Assembly (NCBI GenBank): GCA_046155895.1
Contig: JBJXFB010000156.1
Coordinates: forward strand, 1-64,000
Direction of reading: 5' to 3'
DNA length: 64,000 nucleotides
Origin: DASYPQ01 sp046155895
Lineage (GTDB): Bacteria > Planctomycetota > UBA1135 > GCA-002686595
Shown here in pieces: positions 8,031 to 16,724 of this stretch; within the stretch, counting starts at the first letter, position 1; each line of letters opens with the position of its first letter. The position numbers were made by a program, and so were the translations under genes. The notes under the pieces are model-generated. The model saw only the letters and a list, made by a program, of their open reading frames with translations, did not search any database and had not been told where the DNA came from.

Positions 8031-8986
8031 GCTCCGCCGAGCCTCCGCAGCAGCGTGCACTGCCAGTTCATGCCGTAGCCGGCCATGGGCAGGAGCACGA
8101 GGTCGCCCGGCCGGAGAGCGCCTTCCTCCTCGAGAGCCCTCAGGTTGACGAGATTGTCGCCGCTGATCATGTGCGCCGCCTCGCCGATCGTGCGCATCGC
8201 GACGCGCTCCGCGGGGATGCCGAGGAGACGCGAGAGGATCTGCCAGGCCTTTCGGTTCGTGTTCTGCGTCGCCACCCACGCGAGGTCCTTCGACGTGATG
8301 CCCGAACGGGCGAGCGTCTCCTGGATCGCGCGGTGCGTGTAGTTGAAGAAGCTCCCCACCGTTTCGTCGTCGGAAGCCGCCGCCAGTGCCCCGTTCGTGA
8401 TCTGGTGGCCGCCGACGTACTCGAACGCGCCTTCGTCGCGCGAGACGACGCACGCCGCCGCGCCGTCGGAGATCAGGTTGTAGGCCTGCTCGTAGAGCGC
8501 TCCCGGCGGGAACCGGTCCGAGGTGAGGCACAGGATGCGCGACATGGCCGGCTCCGCGACGATCATCGCGCGCGCCAGGCGCAGCGATCCGAGCATGCCC
8601 GTGCACGCCTGCTGCGAGATCCCGACGACGATCGCGTCGTCGAGGCGGAAATGCGCCTGCAGGCGGCTCGCGGGGAAGTCCATCAGGTGCTTGATGTCGC
8701 GCGTCTCGTCGAAGCGCCGCGGGTCGCCCGCGTTGGCGTTCTGCGGCAGACAGGTCGAGTAGAGGATCGCGTCGATCTTCCCCAGGCGATCCCGGACGGC
8801 CCCGACGGCGCGGATCGCCAGATCGAGGGACGACTCGTCCTCCGCGCAGCGGTGATGGAACGCGAAACCGGCCGAACGCAGCGTCGGGGCGGGCGAGAGG
8901 GTCCGTTCGTCCGCGACCGCCCGCTCGACGTCCTCCCGGACGCTTCCGAGCGCGTAGGCGATGTGGTCCAGGAAGACGCGCGTCAC
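8027..8986 (-). CDS. KAS III-like thiolase-fold enzyme with altered active site
   Basis: A 319-residue protein with the beta-ketoacyl-ACP synthase III fold. The nucleophile is Cys128 in QQACTGML. Where FabH has HQAN, this protein has QNTN (241-244), so the catalytic histidine appears replaced by Gln. Where FabH has GNTSAAS, it has GEAAHMISGDN (268-278), so the usual Asn is Glu, with His272 and Asn278 nearby. It may therefore be an acyltransferase or a condensing enzyme with a rearranged triad rather than a fatty-acid initiator. It starts with GTG 8986, overlapping the upstream stop as GTGA, within the nine-gene operon. Confidence 0.8.
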   Translation of the reverse strand: MTRVFLDHIAYALGSVREDVERAVADERTLSPAPTLRSAGFAFHHRCAEDESSLDLAIRAVGAVRDRLGKIDAILYSTCLPQNANAGDPRRFDETRDIKHLMDFPASRLQAHFRLDDAIVVGISQQACTGMLGSLRLARAMIVAEPAMSRILCLTSDRFPPGALYEQAYNLISDGAAACVVSRDEGAFEYVGGHQITNGALAAASDDETVGSFFNYTHRAIQETLARSGITSKDLAWVATQNTNRKAWQILSRLLGIPAERVAMRTIGEAAHMISGDNLVNLRALEEEGALRPGDLVLLPMAGYGMNWQCTLLRRLGGA

Positions 8987-9561
8987 GAGGCGCTGACTCC
9001 GAAGCGAGGCCAGAAGCGCCCGGTGCGCGCCATGTACTTCCGGTACTCCTCTCCGAACTCGGAGGCTGCCAGGCGCCGCTCCTCGCGCGCCGCCGTCAGG
9101 TTGAGCGCGACGAGCGCGTAGACGAGCGCGAGGGCCGTCAGCACGTGCGGCAGCGCGAGCACGGTCCCGAGGAGGCAGAGGAGGAAGGAGGCGTAGAAAG
9201 GATGTCGCACGCGGCTGTACGCGCCCCAGGTGACGATGTGGCGCGGCGCGTCGTTGTCCTGGTGCCAGAGAGCGATCGGGATGCGGTGGGTGCCGAGGGT
9301 GAAGGCCATCAGCGCGATCGAACCGGCGCACAGGGGGACGGAGAGGACCTCCATCGCGATCGCGACCGCCTCCCTGGCCGGTTTCCAGCCCTCGAGCCGA
9401 CCAGCGAGCGCGAACGAGACGAGGACGATGCCGAGCATGTACGGCGCGGCCGTGGCGAACCAGCGCGCGTTCTTCTTCCCGTCGCGACGGAAGAAGATCC
9501 ACGGCAGGAGCGCGACGAAGCCGAGGTCGAGCAGGGCGAGCAGCAGAGATGCGCGGCTCAT
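8983..9561 (-). CDS. Isoprenylcysteine carboxyl methyltransferase-like membrane protein
   Basis: A 192-residue integral membrane protein with about five hydrophobic segments. The C-terminal half carries the ICMT/PEMT-type signature: GAYSRVRHPFYASFL followed by REERRLAASEFGEEYRKYMA and RFWP. Family members transfer methyl groups from SAM to carboxylates or phospholipid head groups in membranes. Within the operon it may methylate a lipid-like product. It starts at ATG 9561 and overlaps both neighbours by 4 bases, so translation is probably coupled to the upstream ligase. Confidence 0.8.
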   Translation of the reverse strand: MSRASLLLALLDLGFVALLPWIFFRRDGKKNARWFATAAPYMLGIVLVSFALAGRLEGWKPAREAVAIAMEVLSVPLCAGSIALMAFTLGTHRIPIALWHQDNDAPRHIVTWGAYSRVRHPFYASFLLCLLGTVLALPHVLTALALVYALVALNLTAAREERRLAASEFGEEYRKYMARTGRFWPRFGVSAS

Positions 9562-11162
9562 CGCGGGTTCCCCGGGCCTTCGAGCATACGGAGGACGTCG
9601 CGCCGGCGCACCTTTCCCGTGGTCGTGCGTGGCAGCTCGCGCGCGAAGACGTGGATCCGCGCGGGGCGCTTGAAGGCGGCGAGGACGCGTGCGCGCTCGG
9701 CGAAGTCCGCCTCGATCGCTTCGCGGAGCTTCTCGGTGTCCGTTCCTGCGCGCGCGAGCAGCGTCTCGGAGGGCACGGCGACGGCCTGGACTTCCTCCCC
9801 GGAGCCCGCGTCGCAACCGAGGACGCACACTTCCTTGATGAAGGGACTCGCCGCGAGCACGGCTTCGACTTCCTCGGGCTGCACTTTCTTGCCGGTCGGG
9901 AGGACGATCAGGCTCTTGAGCCTGCCGGTCACGTAGAGGTATCCGTCGTCGTCGATGCGCCCCAGATCGCCGGTGTGGAACCAGCCGTCGGGATCGATCA
10001 CCTCGCGCGTCAGCTCGTCCTGCTCGTGGTAGCCGAGCATCACGTGCGGTCCCCGGACGAGGATCTCGCCGTCGGCGATCTTGACCTCCGTGCGCGGCAA
10101 CGGAAGGCCGACGGAGCCCATGCGGGACAATCCCGGCAGGTTCGTCGCGATGACCGGGCTCGTCTCGGTGAGACCATAGCCCTCGAAGACGCGCAGGCCG
10201 AGACGCTCGAAGAACTCCGCGACGCCGCGCTCGAGGGGCGCTCCGCCCGAGTGGAAGGCCGCGAGGCGTCCGCCGAACGCGTCGAGGAGGCCCGCCGCGG
10301 GAGCATCCGCGCTCCCGATCTTGGCCTCGAGTCCGCGACGCAGCGCGCGAAGGAAGATGGGGACGGTCAGCATGCGCGTCGCGCGCCGCTCGCGCATGGC
10401 CTCGGCGATCTCGTCGGGGAAGAGCGATTCGCAGTAGGCGACCTGTCCGCCGGCGTTGAGGACGGAGAGGAGGCCGCAGGTGAGCTCGAACAGGTGGTTC
10501 AGCGGCAGCATCGAGAGGAAGACCTCGTCCTCCGAGAGATCGAAGGCGCGCTCGAAGCAGTCGGCCTGGAACGCGAGGCTCCCGTAGCTGATGCGGACGC
10601 CTTTCGGACGGCCGGTGGTGCCCGAGGTGTAGGCGATGACGGCGCAATCCTCGAGCGAAGGCTCGCGCTCGCGCGTGCCGGGACCGTGCTTCCAGGCGCT
10701 GATGGAAAGCAGGTCGGGGTGCTTCGGATCCTCCTGGAGCAGGACGACCTTCTCCACGGCCGGCGTGATGCGCGCGAGCTCGAGCGCGGTCTCGACGAAG
10801 CGATTCGAGGCAAAGAGGAGGCGCGGAGTGCAGTCGGCGAGGATGGGTCCGAGCTCATGGACCGTGAGCTTGGGATCGAGCGGAACGACGATCGCGCCGT
10901 TGCGGACCGCGCCGAGGAACGCGATCGCCCATTCGGGACGTGACTGCGAGAGGATCGCGACGCGATCGCCCCCGCCGATCGAGTTGCGGACGAGAAGACC
11001 GGAGACGCTGCGGACGCGCAGGCTCAATTCGGAGTAGGTGATCTCCGACCAGGCTCCGTTCTCGCGGATCGCGAGCGCGACGCGCCGGCCGGAAGCCTCG
11101 GCGCGATCCTCGAGGATCCGGTGGACGGTGCGCGCGCTCCCGGGAGAGGGGGGAGGAGGCAT
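9558..11162 (-). CDS. AMP-dependent acyl-CoA synthetase / acyl-AMP ligase
   Basis: A 534-residue ANL-superfamily adenylating enzyme and the first gene of the nine-gene operon. The phosphate-binding motif AYTSGTTGRPKGV is at residues 177-189. Other family segments are GYGLTETSPVIATN, the hinge region GWFHTGDLGRIDDDGYLYVTG, and a C-terminal LPRTTTGKVRRRDV with the catalytic lysine. It activates a carboxylic acid, probably a fatty acid, as an acyl-AMP for transfer to CoA or to a carrier protein in the operon. It starts at ATG 11162. A degraded partial copy of this gene lies about 700 bases upstream at 11883-12080. Confidence 0.88.
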   Translation of the reverse strand: MPPPPSPGSARTVHRILEDRAEASGRRVALAIRENGAWSEITYSELSLRVRSVSGLLVRNSIGGGDRVAILSQSRPEWAIAFLGAVRNGAIVVPLDPKLTVHELGPILADCTPRLLFASNRFVETALELARITPAVEKVVLLQEDPKHPDLLSISAWKHGPGTREREPSLEDCAVIAYTSGTTGRPKGVRISYGSLAFQADCFERAFDLSEDEVFLSMLPLNHLFELTCGLLSVLNAGGQVAYCESLFPDEIAEAMRERRATRMLTVPIFLRALRRGLEAKIGSADAPAAGLLDAFGGRLAAFHSGGAPLERGVAEFFERLGLRVFEGYGLTETSPVIATNLPGLSRMGSVGLPLPRTEVKIADGEILVRGPHVMLGYHEQDELTREVIDPDGWFHTGDLGRIDDDGYLYVTGRLKSLIVLPTGKKVQPEEVEAVLAASPFIKEVCVLGCDAGSGEEVQAVAVPSETLLARAGTDTEKLREAIEADFAERARVLAAFKRPARIHVFARELPRTTTGKVRRRDVLRMLEGPGNPR

Positions 11163-11246
11163 GCGAGTCGACGGGTGCCTCGCGCAAGGCTGGCACCCGG
11201 AAGCACTCTAAGTCGGTTCTCTCCCGAGGGCGAGCGGAAGCGCGTC

Positions 11247-11741
11247 CTAGTGCGGCGCCGGTCCGTCCGAGCTGAACATGTCGCGCAGCTTCAGCCAGGT
11301 CCCGTCGGCCTGCTTGCGGCGGATCTCGATGTACTTGCCACTCTCGTGGATCGTGTCCATCCCGGGCGGAGCGATCGCCATGCGGTACGTGCCGCGCACG
11401 TAGGCGACGTCGCAGCAGCCTCCGACCTCCGTGTCCTCGACTTCCATCGAGACGATCGGCGGGAAAGTGGCGAAGAACTCGTGGATCGCCTCGCGTCCGG
11501 AGATCGCGGGCATGTTCGGCGGCATGAGCATCGCGTCGGTCGTGTAGCCGGCCGCGGTCGCGGCCCAATCGGCCGCGCGCACGGCCTTCAGCCAGGCCGC
11601 GGAGTTGGCCGAGATCGCGGCGCGGTCAGCCTTCGAGAGGGAGGCCGTACACGCCTGGGGCTCGCAGCACTCCATGGACTTGCAGGCGGAGAGAGCGACG
11701 AGGGTGAGGACGGCGACGGCGCGGGATATGGCGAGGTTCAT
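11247..11741 (-). CDS. SnoaL-like / DUF4440-type lipoprotein
   Basis: A 164-residue protein with a lipoprotein signal; the lipobox LVALSAC puts the acylated cysteine at residue 20. The rest resembles the NTF2-fold SnoaL/DUF4440 group: a helical start (KADRAAISANSAAWLKAV), the Asp-containing YTTDAMLMPPN segment, and ISGREAIHEFF. These small domains bind diverse ligands and some are enzymes; none can be assigned here. The ATG at 11741 has a good ribosome binding site (AAGGAG, 8-10 bases upstream). It lies 84 bases upstream of the acyl-AMP ligase on the same strand, so read-through is possible. Confidence 0.75.
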   Translation of the reverse strand: MNLAISRAVAVLTLVALSACKSMECCEPQACTASLSKADRAAISANSAAWLKAVRAADWAATAAGYTTDAMLMPPNMPAISGREAIHEFFATFPPIVSMEVEDTEVGGCCDVAYVRGTYRMAIAPPGMDTIHESGKYIEIRRKQADGTWLKLRDMFSSDGPAPH

Positions 11742-11882
11742 GATTCTTCTCCTTGCGCCGCATTCTTTCCCACGGAGCTTCGAAGTTCCAGTGTCAGCCG
11801 CGTCGCGCGGAGTGGGGCCATCGGTGTGATGCCCGGGCAGTCCGAGGTCCCCATCCTTCGACCCCCCGACTCGTGGCGGGGC

Positions 11883-12080
11883 GAGGACTCGTGCTCGCGC
11901 GTGGCCGGGCCGTGCTTCCACGAGCCGAGGAAGGCGATCGCCCATTCGCGCCGAGATCGAGGGAGGATCGCGATTCGGTCGCCGCCGCCGGTCGCGCTGC
12001 GGACGAGGAGACCAGAGCCGCTGCGGACGCGCGGGCTCGAGTCGGAGTAGGTGATCTCCCGCCACGCTCCGTTCTCGCGG
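11883..12080 (-). pseudogene. Decayed fragment of an acyl-AMP ligase gene
   Basis: This stretch aligns by eye with two separate parts of the intact ligase gene at 9558-11162. Bases 11883-11920 match about 10661-10697, and 11921-12080 match about 10910-11075 at roughly 85 percent identity. The intervening 210 bases are missing, so an internal deletion joined the parts. No open frame of any length follows the ligase reading. It is the recognisable remainder of the 371-base space between two intact genes and suggests an old tandem duplication of the operon's first gene. Confidence 0.75.
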
Positions 12081-12112
12081 CTCCCGTCCGAGGGCGAGCC
12101 GATGCAAGCGAC

Positions 12113-14251
12113 TTACGGGCCGAGGTCCAGCGAGACGTCGGTGGTCGCGCCGTCGACGAGGACGATGTCCTTCGAGGCAACGCGCCCGGCCGGCATGCGC
12201 GCTTCGAGGCGGAAGCAGCCCGCGGGAAGGAGTTGCGACGTCGAATCGGAGCCGAGAGGGAGCTCGGATGTGAGGTGCGTGCCCGCCGCGGATGAACCCG
12301 TCAATTCCATCGTGAAGACCGCGGGCTGCGGCCACCCTTGAGGGGGGAAGAGCATGAGGTGGGCACGGTTGGCCCAGTACTCGAGCTCGTAGTTCATGCC
12401 CGCGAACTGTCGGCGGATGGCATCGCGGTCCGCGTCCACGACTGTACCTTTGAGGACGAGATGGAGCTTCGCGCCCCGTGGTAGTTCAGCCGAGATGACC
12501 GACTCTTTCTCTGCCGCGACGTGGACGATGACTTCGCGGCGCCCCCACGGTGCAGGCACCGAGAGGGTGCCGTGGAAGAAGTCCGTGGTAGGCGCCCCTT
12601 CGACGACCACGCGGTAGTCGCCTTCAGGAAGCTCGAACTTCTGCGGCCACGGGTTGTCGGAGAGAGGTTCTCTCCACACGAGGGGAGTGCCAGTCGTCGG
12701 ATCCGCGATCAGGACCGAGAGGTTGGAGAAGAGCGGGCTGCCTTCGGGATCGAAGGCCGAGACGGAGATCCTCCCCATCGGTGCGTTCGCAGTCGCCGTC
12801 AAGGTGACCTCGACTCGCGTTGCTCCGGGATCGACGAGAACCTCCTGCGGTCGCCAGACCTGTGATCCGCCGATCAACCCGACCTGGTAGCTCCGTCCCT
12901 CGACGACCTCGAAGACGAATTCCTCTCCCGACTGCTTGGGTGGGAGCGAGGGCCGCCCGAGCTCTCCCAGGTGCGCTTCGCTCGCGACGGGAACCGCGAG
13001 TACGACCCATTCCTCCGGCCACGACTCCGGCAGGTTCAGCGCGGTCGGTTCGACGAGCCATGAGTTCGTGGACGTCTGGACGGGGCGTACGACGGTCGCG
13101 CCCTGGACATCCACGACGCGCACCGCGATGTGAGGGCGCTCGAGTACGAGCATCAGGTCCGTGCCGTCGCTCTGGACGGATACCGGCGTCAAGAGATGGG
13201 GGTAGTGCTGCGAACTCGTGCGCGCTCGAACCACGAAGCGGTCCGCGCGCAGACCACGTGCCTCGAAGGAGCCGTCGACAGAGGTCTGGGTCGTGACCCA
13301 GGAGCGGCCTCGACCTTCGCGAGCCACCACGCTCGCTTCAGGATCCCGAGCGACGAAGCTGCCCTCGGCGTCGTCGAGCTCGGCGAGGAAGATCAAGACC
13401 GACAGTCCGCCGGCCGGGCGCCCAGCCGAATCGCGGACGTGGCCGCGGACGATCCCCGGACCTCGTATGTGCAGATCGACGGGTTCCGAAGCCGCCGCGA
13501 AACGGATCTCGAGGCCCAGGATCGCGGCGGTGCCTGTCTCCGCCTCGGCCAGGACATCGAAGGTTCCTTCTCGCGGCAAGTGGAGTTCGAAAGAACCGTT
13601 CGCACGAGAGTTGGCGAGCCCGATCGAGGTGGTCGTCGAACTGCCCGGCTCCACAGCTCGAACCATTCCTTGCACTCCTCGCCCCTCCGGATCGATCAAA
13701 CGACCGCGCGCCGTGAGACCGGAGATGGCGAGCACCTCGATCCCCGTCGAGGTTGGCGCGCCCGGAAGCATCACGTGCGCCATCCGCTGCTGGAATCCCT
13801 CCGAAACGACTCGCGTCCACAACCGGCTGTCGGGCTTCCCGCGCACGGATTCGACGGCGCTCCAGGGAATCGAGACTTCCGCCAGCCCCCGTTCGTCGGT
13901 CCGGGCCTCGGCGAGCACCGGCGGATCGCGGTCGAAGTGCGCAGACACTCCTACGACGACGGACACGCCAGGAACCGGAACCCCGTTTCCGAAGAGCGCC
14001 GTCCGAGTCGAGACCACGATGGGGAGGACGGGTTCGGGACCGTAGAGGACGGGTGCAGGTACCGTCGCGCGGTCGGATCCCTGACCGTCCGGATCGGTGG
14101 GAGCGATCGGCGACTCGTTCGACTCGGACGTCGACGGTTCGCTCGTCTCGGGAATCGAAGAATCTGGGGAGGAATCCCGACCGCGTTGGAGCAGCAACAG
14201 CCCGGCGACGAGCACTCCAAGGATCCCGGTCAGCAGAGCCCGGTAGTACAT
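12113..14251 (-). CDS. Large membrane-anchored protein with carboxypeptidase-regulatory-like domains
   Basis: A 712-residue protein with one N-terminal membrane segment (about residues 6-22), a Ser/Thr/Pro/Glu-rich linker (about 28-70) and then only beta-rich sequence. Segments such as GRLIDPEGRGVQGMVRAV, VRGHVRDSAGRPAGGLSV and SVDGSFEARGLRADRFVV recur. They resemble the carboxypeptidase-regulatory-like / prealbumin-like fold found in planctomycete surface proteins. It probably sits in the periplasm or on the outer surface. No catalytic motif is visible and the function is unknown. It starts at ATG 14251, next to a decayed radical SAM gene end. Confidence 0.75.
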   Translation of the reverse strand: MYYRALLTGILGVLVAGLLLLQRGRDSSPDSSIPETSEPSTSESNESPIAPTDPDGQGSDRATVPAPVLYGPEPVLPIVVSTRTALFGNGVPVPGVSVVVGVSAHFDRDPPVLAEARTDERGLAEVSIPWSAVESVRGKPDSRLWTRVVSEGFQQRMAHVMLPGAPTSTGIEVLAISGLTARGRLIDPEGRGVQGMVRAVEPGSSTTTSIGLANSRANGSFELHLPREGTFDVLAEAETGTAAILGLEIRFAAASEPVDLHIRGPGIVRGHVRDSAGRPAGGLSVLIFLAELDDAEGSFVARDPEASVVAREGRGRSWVTTQTSVDGSFEARGLRADRFVVRARTSSQHYPHLLTPVSVQSDGTDLMLVLERPHIAVRVVDVQGATVVRPVQTSTNSWLVEPTALNLPESWPEEWVVLAVPVASEAHLGELGRPSLPPKQSGEEFVFEVVEGRSYQVGLIGGSQVWRPQEVLVDPGATRVEVTLTATANAPMGRISVSAFDPEGSPLFSNLSVLIADPTTGTPLVWREPLSDNPWPQKFELPEGDYRVVVEGAPTTDFFHGTLSVPAPWGRREVIVHVAAEKESVISAELPRGAKLHLVLKGTVVDADRDAIRRQFAGMNYELEYWANRAHLMLFPPQGWPQPAVFTMELTGSSAAGTHLTSELPLGSDSTSQLLPAGCFRLEARMPAGRVASKDIVLVDGATTDVSLDLGP

Positions 14252-14318
14252 CGGGTCGCCACTGGAGCACGGACTGGGCGAGGTTTCGAGGATCCGCGCG
14301 AGGACGGAGTGCGACGCC

Positions 14319-14430
14319 GCCTACGCGTCGACCGCCGGCACGTAAGTCCTGCGCGCCCGGCTGCGTCTGCCCCCGTCGCGCCGAAGTAGATGCCGAATGA
14401 CTCCTGCCTGATCGGAAAGCCGTTCACGGA
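14319..14430 (-). pseudogene. Duplicated 3' end of the B12/radical SAM gene
   Basis: About 112 bases closely resemble the 3' end of the intact radical SAM gene (15071-15182). The match includes the stop-codon region and the run encoding GFPI.Q..F.IY in the minus-strand reading. One inserted base and many substitutions make it non-functional. It lies just beyond the DUF5615 gene, so the toxin-antitoxin-like pair is flanked by an intact and a decayed copy of the same gene end. Confidence 0.75.
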
Positions 14431-14443
14431 TTCGGAGACTCTT

Positions 14444-14800
14444 CTACCCTTCCACGTACGCCAGGCCCTTCTCCTCGACGGTCCACAGCCTTCGATCCAA
14501 CGGGGTCGCATCGAGGAGCGGAATCAACCTGGTCACGACGTCGAGAACGTGCTGCTTGTCCTGCCACGCCACTCGCAAGACGATCAGGCCCGAAAAGTCC
14601 TCCGGAGGGTATTCGCGGATGTCAGCGAAGCCTCGATCGAGCGTGACGAGCGCCCGGCCTTCGACCTTCAAGACCGATGAGATCCGTGAATCGTCCGCGC
14701 CGCCGAGGCCTTCGTCCTCGGCGCTCGAGGCGTCATGGCCCGATCGACGGAGCAGATCGACGATCTCCTGGGGGAGGTTCTCGTCGACCTTGAACTTCAT
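14444..14800 (-). CDS. DUF5615 PIN-like protein (putative toxin)
   Basis: A 118-residue protein beginning MKFKVDENLPQEIVDLLR, the typical start of the DUF5615 PIN-like family, with acidic residues at Asp6 and Glu7. A further motif is ALVTLDRGFADIREYPPEDF, in which the Asp-Arg pair is family-typical. Members are predicted RNases paired with DUF433 proteins in toxin-antitoxin modules. It overlaps the DUF433 gene upstream by 4 bases, the normal arrangement of such pairs. Toxicity is inferred, not shown. Confidence 0.85.
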   Translation of the reverse strand: MKFKVDENLPQEIVDLLRRSGHDASSAEDEGLGGADDSRISSVLKVEGRALVTLDRGFADIREYPPEDFSGLIVLRVAWQDKQHVLDVVTRLIPLLDATPLDRRLWTVEEKGLAYVEG

Positions 14801-15036
14801 CCAATCGCGCCCGGCAGGAACGGAATCACTTGGTCCCGAGCGAGGTCGGCGGCATAGGCGATGGCCGCTTGGACGTCCTCTTTCCGGAGGGTCGGATAGC
14901 TCCGAAGGATCTCATCCGGCGTCGATCCCGCCGCCAGATTGTCGAGTACGACAGAGACCATGATCCGCGTGCCCTTGATGCACGCCTTTCCGTGGCAGAC
15001 TTTCGGATCCGCCGTGATTCGGGACTTCCAGTCCAT
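14797..15036 (-). CDS. DUF433 protein (putative antitoxin)
   Basis: A 79-residue protein with the DUF433 pattern: ITADPKVCHGKACIKGTRI, then VSVVLDNLAAGSTPDEILR and LRKEDVQAAIAYAADLA. These are small winged-helix or HTH-like proteins encoded directly upstream of DUF5615 PIN-like toxins, as here. It probably neutralises the downstream protein and may repress its own promoter. It starts at ATG 15036, 36 bases from the stop of the radical SAM gene on the same strand. Confidence 0.87.
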   Translation of the reverse strand: MDWKSRITADPKVCHGKACIKGTRIMVSVVLDNLAAGSTPDEILRSYPTLRKEDVQAAIAYAADLARDQVIPFLPGAIG

Positions 15037-15072
15037 CGGTCGCAGGAGCCTACCTACTTCCGCGGCGCCCGC

Positions 15073-16641
15073 CTACGCGTCGACCGCCGGCACGTAGTCC
15101 TTCGCGCCCGGCTGCGTCTGACCCGTCGCGCGGACGTAGATGTCGAACAGCTTCTGCTCGATCGGGAAGCCGTACTTCCCGGTCTTCAATCGCCAGCCAG
15201 CGAACTTCGACAACATCTCGCGCATCCACTTCGGCCCCTCGGCCACGTGCTTGTCGTAGATTGCCGCGGTGTTGTTGTAGAGCCGCCACGTCTCGCGCAC
15301 GTCATCCGGCAGCGGCGTGTTGTGCGAGTTGTACTTGTACTCGAAGCACTTGCCCCACTCGAAGAAGCCCTTGGGCGGGTTGTAGCCGAGCTTCACCGCC
15401 GCGTCGAAGTCCTCCGTGCCCGGGATCGGCCGGAACGGGTACACCTCGCTCCCCGCGATCGGGAAGCGGTGCTTCACCATCGCGGCCTGCTTCAGCGTCT
15501 CGATCATCGACTCGCGCGTCTCGCCCGGGTACCCGATGATCCAGAACGTCCCCGGCACGATGTTGCGCTTGGCGAGCTTCTCGATCGCCACCGGGATGTT
15601 CGGGATCCCGATCTCCTTCTTGATGCGCTTCTGCATCTCCTCGGTGCCCGTTTCGGCGCCGAGCCAGAGGAGGTGGCAACGCGATTCCTCCATCGCGTCC
15701 AGCGTTTCCTCCTTGTACCGCATGATCGTCTCGATCTCGATCGTGCCGTTCCAGTGGATCGGCACCTTCAGCTTCACGAGCTCCTCGCAGAACTCGCGCG
15801 TCCGCTTCTCCGCTACGCCCCAGTTCGCGTCCTGGAAGCGCAGCACGTCGAACTTGAACCGCTGCTGGAGCTCCGCGATCTCCTCGGCGAGCTGCTTGCC
15901 CGGAATCGCCTTCCATCTGCGGTTCGTGACGAGCGGCGAGCAGCAGAACGTGCACGGCTCGGGGCATCCGAAGCTCGAGAAGTGGCTGAAGCCGCGCGGC
16001 GGATTGTCGGGCGTCCAGTGGCCCGGCAACGGGAAGCGGTGCCGCACTTTCAGCTTCGTCGGCTGGACTTGCAGCTCGGCGTACTTCTCGTAGTCGAGCA
16101 GGTGCCAAGGCACCGGCTTGATCTTGTCGAACCCGACGACCTCGCGGTGCGCGGTGTAGACCGTGCGCCCCTCGCGCCGGATCGCGAGACCGGGAACCTG
16201 CGCGAGGTCGACGCCGTTGTCGAGCGCCTGCACGACCTCGTGGAAGGTGATCTCGCCCTGGCCGATGCCGACCGCGTCCGCGATGCCCGCGTCGAGGTAC
16301 ATCTCGGGGGTCACGCTCGGGAACCATCCGCCCCAGATGATCGGGAGCTTGGGGAACCGCTCGCGCACGGCGAGCGCGACGAGATAGCCGTCGTAGACCT
16401 GGTAGCCGAGGATGCACGAGCTCGCGAAGCAGAGAGCGCCGTCGCAGGCCTCCAGCACCTTGCGCTGGTAGTCCTCGTCGACCATCGCGTCGATCATCAC
16501 GATCTCGTAGCCGTCCGCTGCGGGGCCGGTCGCGATCTGCAGGAGCTCGAGCGGCAGGAGGTCCGCGCTGAACGCCTCGCCGCGCGTCGGATCCGCCCGG
16601 TGGGGGAGGAAGAGGACGATCTTCTTCTTGTGGGAGATCAC
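15073..16641 (-). CDS. B12-binding domain radical SAM enzyme
   Basis: A 522-residue class B radical SAM protein. The N-terminal 150 residues form a cobalamin-binding-like Rossmann domain (KIVLFLPHRADPTRGEAFS ... PIIWGGWFPSVTPEMYLDAG). The SAM cluster motif CPEPCTFCC (Cys-x3-Cys-x2-Cys) follows, and then the TIM-barrel segments WNGTIEIETIMRY and LLWLGAETGTEEMQKRI. Family members do methylations or cyclisations at unactivated carbons; the substrate cannot be told. It starts at ATG 16641. Its 3' end exists again as a decayed copy at 14319-14430. Confidence 0.85.
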   Translation of the reverse strand: MISHKKKIVLFLPHRADPTRGEAFSADLLPLELLQIATGPAADGYEIVMIDAMVDEDYQRKVLEACDGALCFASSCILGYQVYDGYLVALAVRERFPKLPIIWGGWFPSVTPEMYLDAGIADAVGIGQGEITFHEVVQALDNGVDLAQVPGLAIRREGRTVYTAHREVVGFDKIKPVPWHLLDYEKYAELQVQPTKLKVRHRFPLPGHWTPDNPPRGFSHFSSFGCPEPCTFCCSPLVTNRRWKAIPGKQLAEEIAELQQRFKFDVLRFQDANWGVAEKRTREFCEELVKLKVPIHWNGTIEIETIMRYKEETLDAMEESRCHLLWLGAETGTEEMQKRIKKEIGIPNIPVAIEKLAKRNIVPGTFWIIGYPGETRESMIETLKQAAMVKHRFPIAGSEVYPFRPIPGTEDFDAAVKLGYNPPKGFFEWGKCFEYKYNSHNTPLPDDVRETWRLYNNTAAIYDKHVAEGPKWMREMLSKFAGWRLKTGKYGFPIEQKLFDIYVRATGQTQPGAKDYVPAVDA

Positions 16642-16724
16642 GGGGGCGTGAGTTTCGCGGTGGACGGCGGTCGGAGGAGGTTCGTGGGGCAGCTCGGTGG
16701 CTCCGACGGGACCTATCGACCGCG

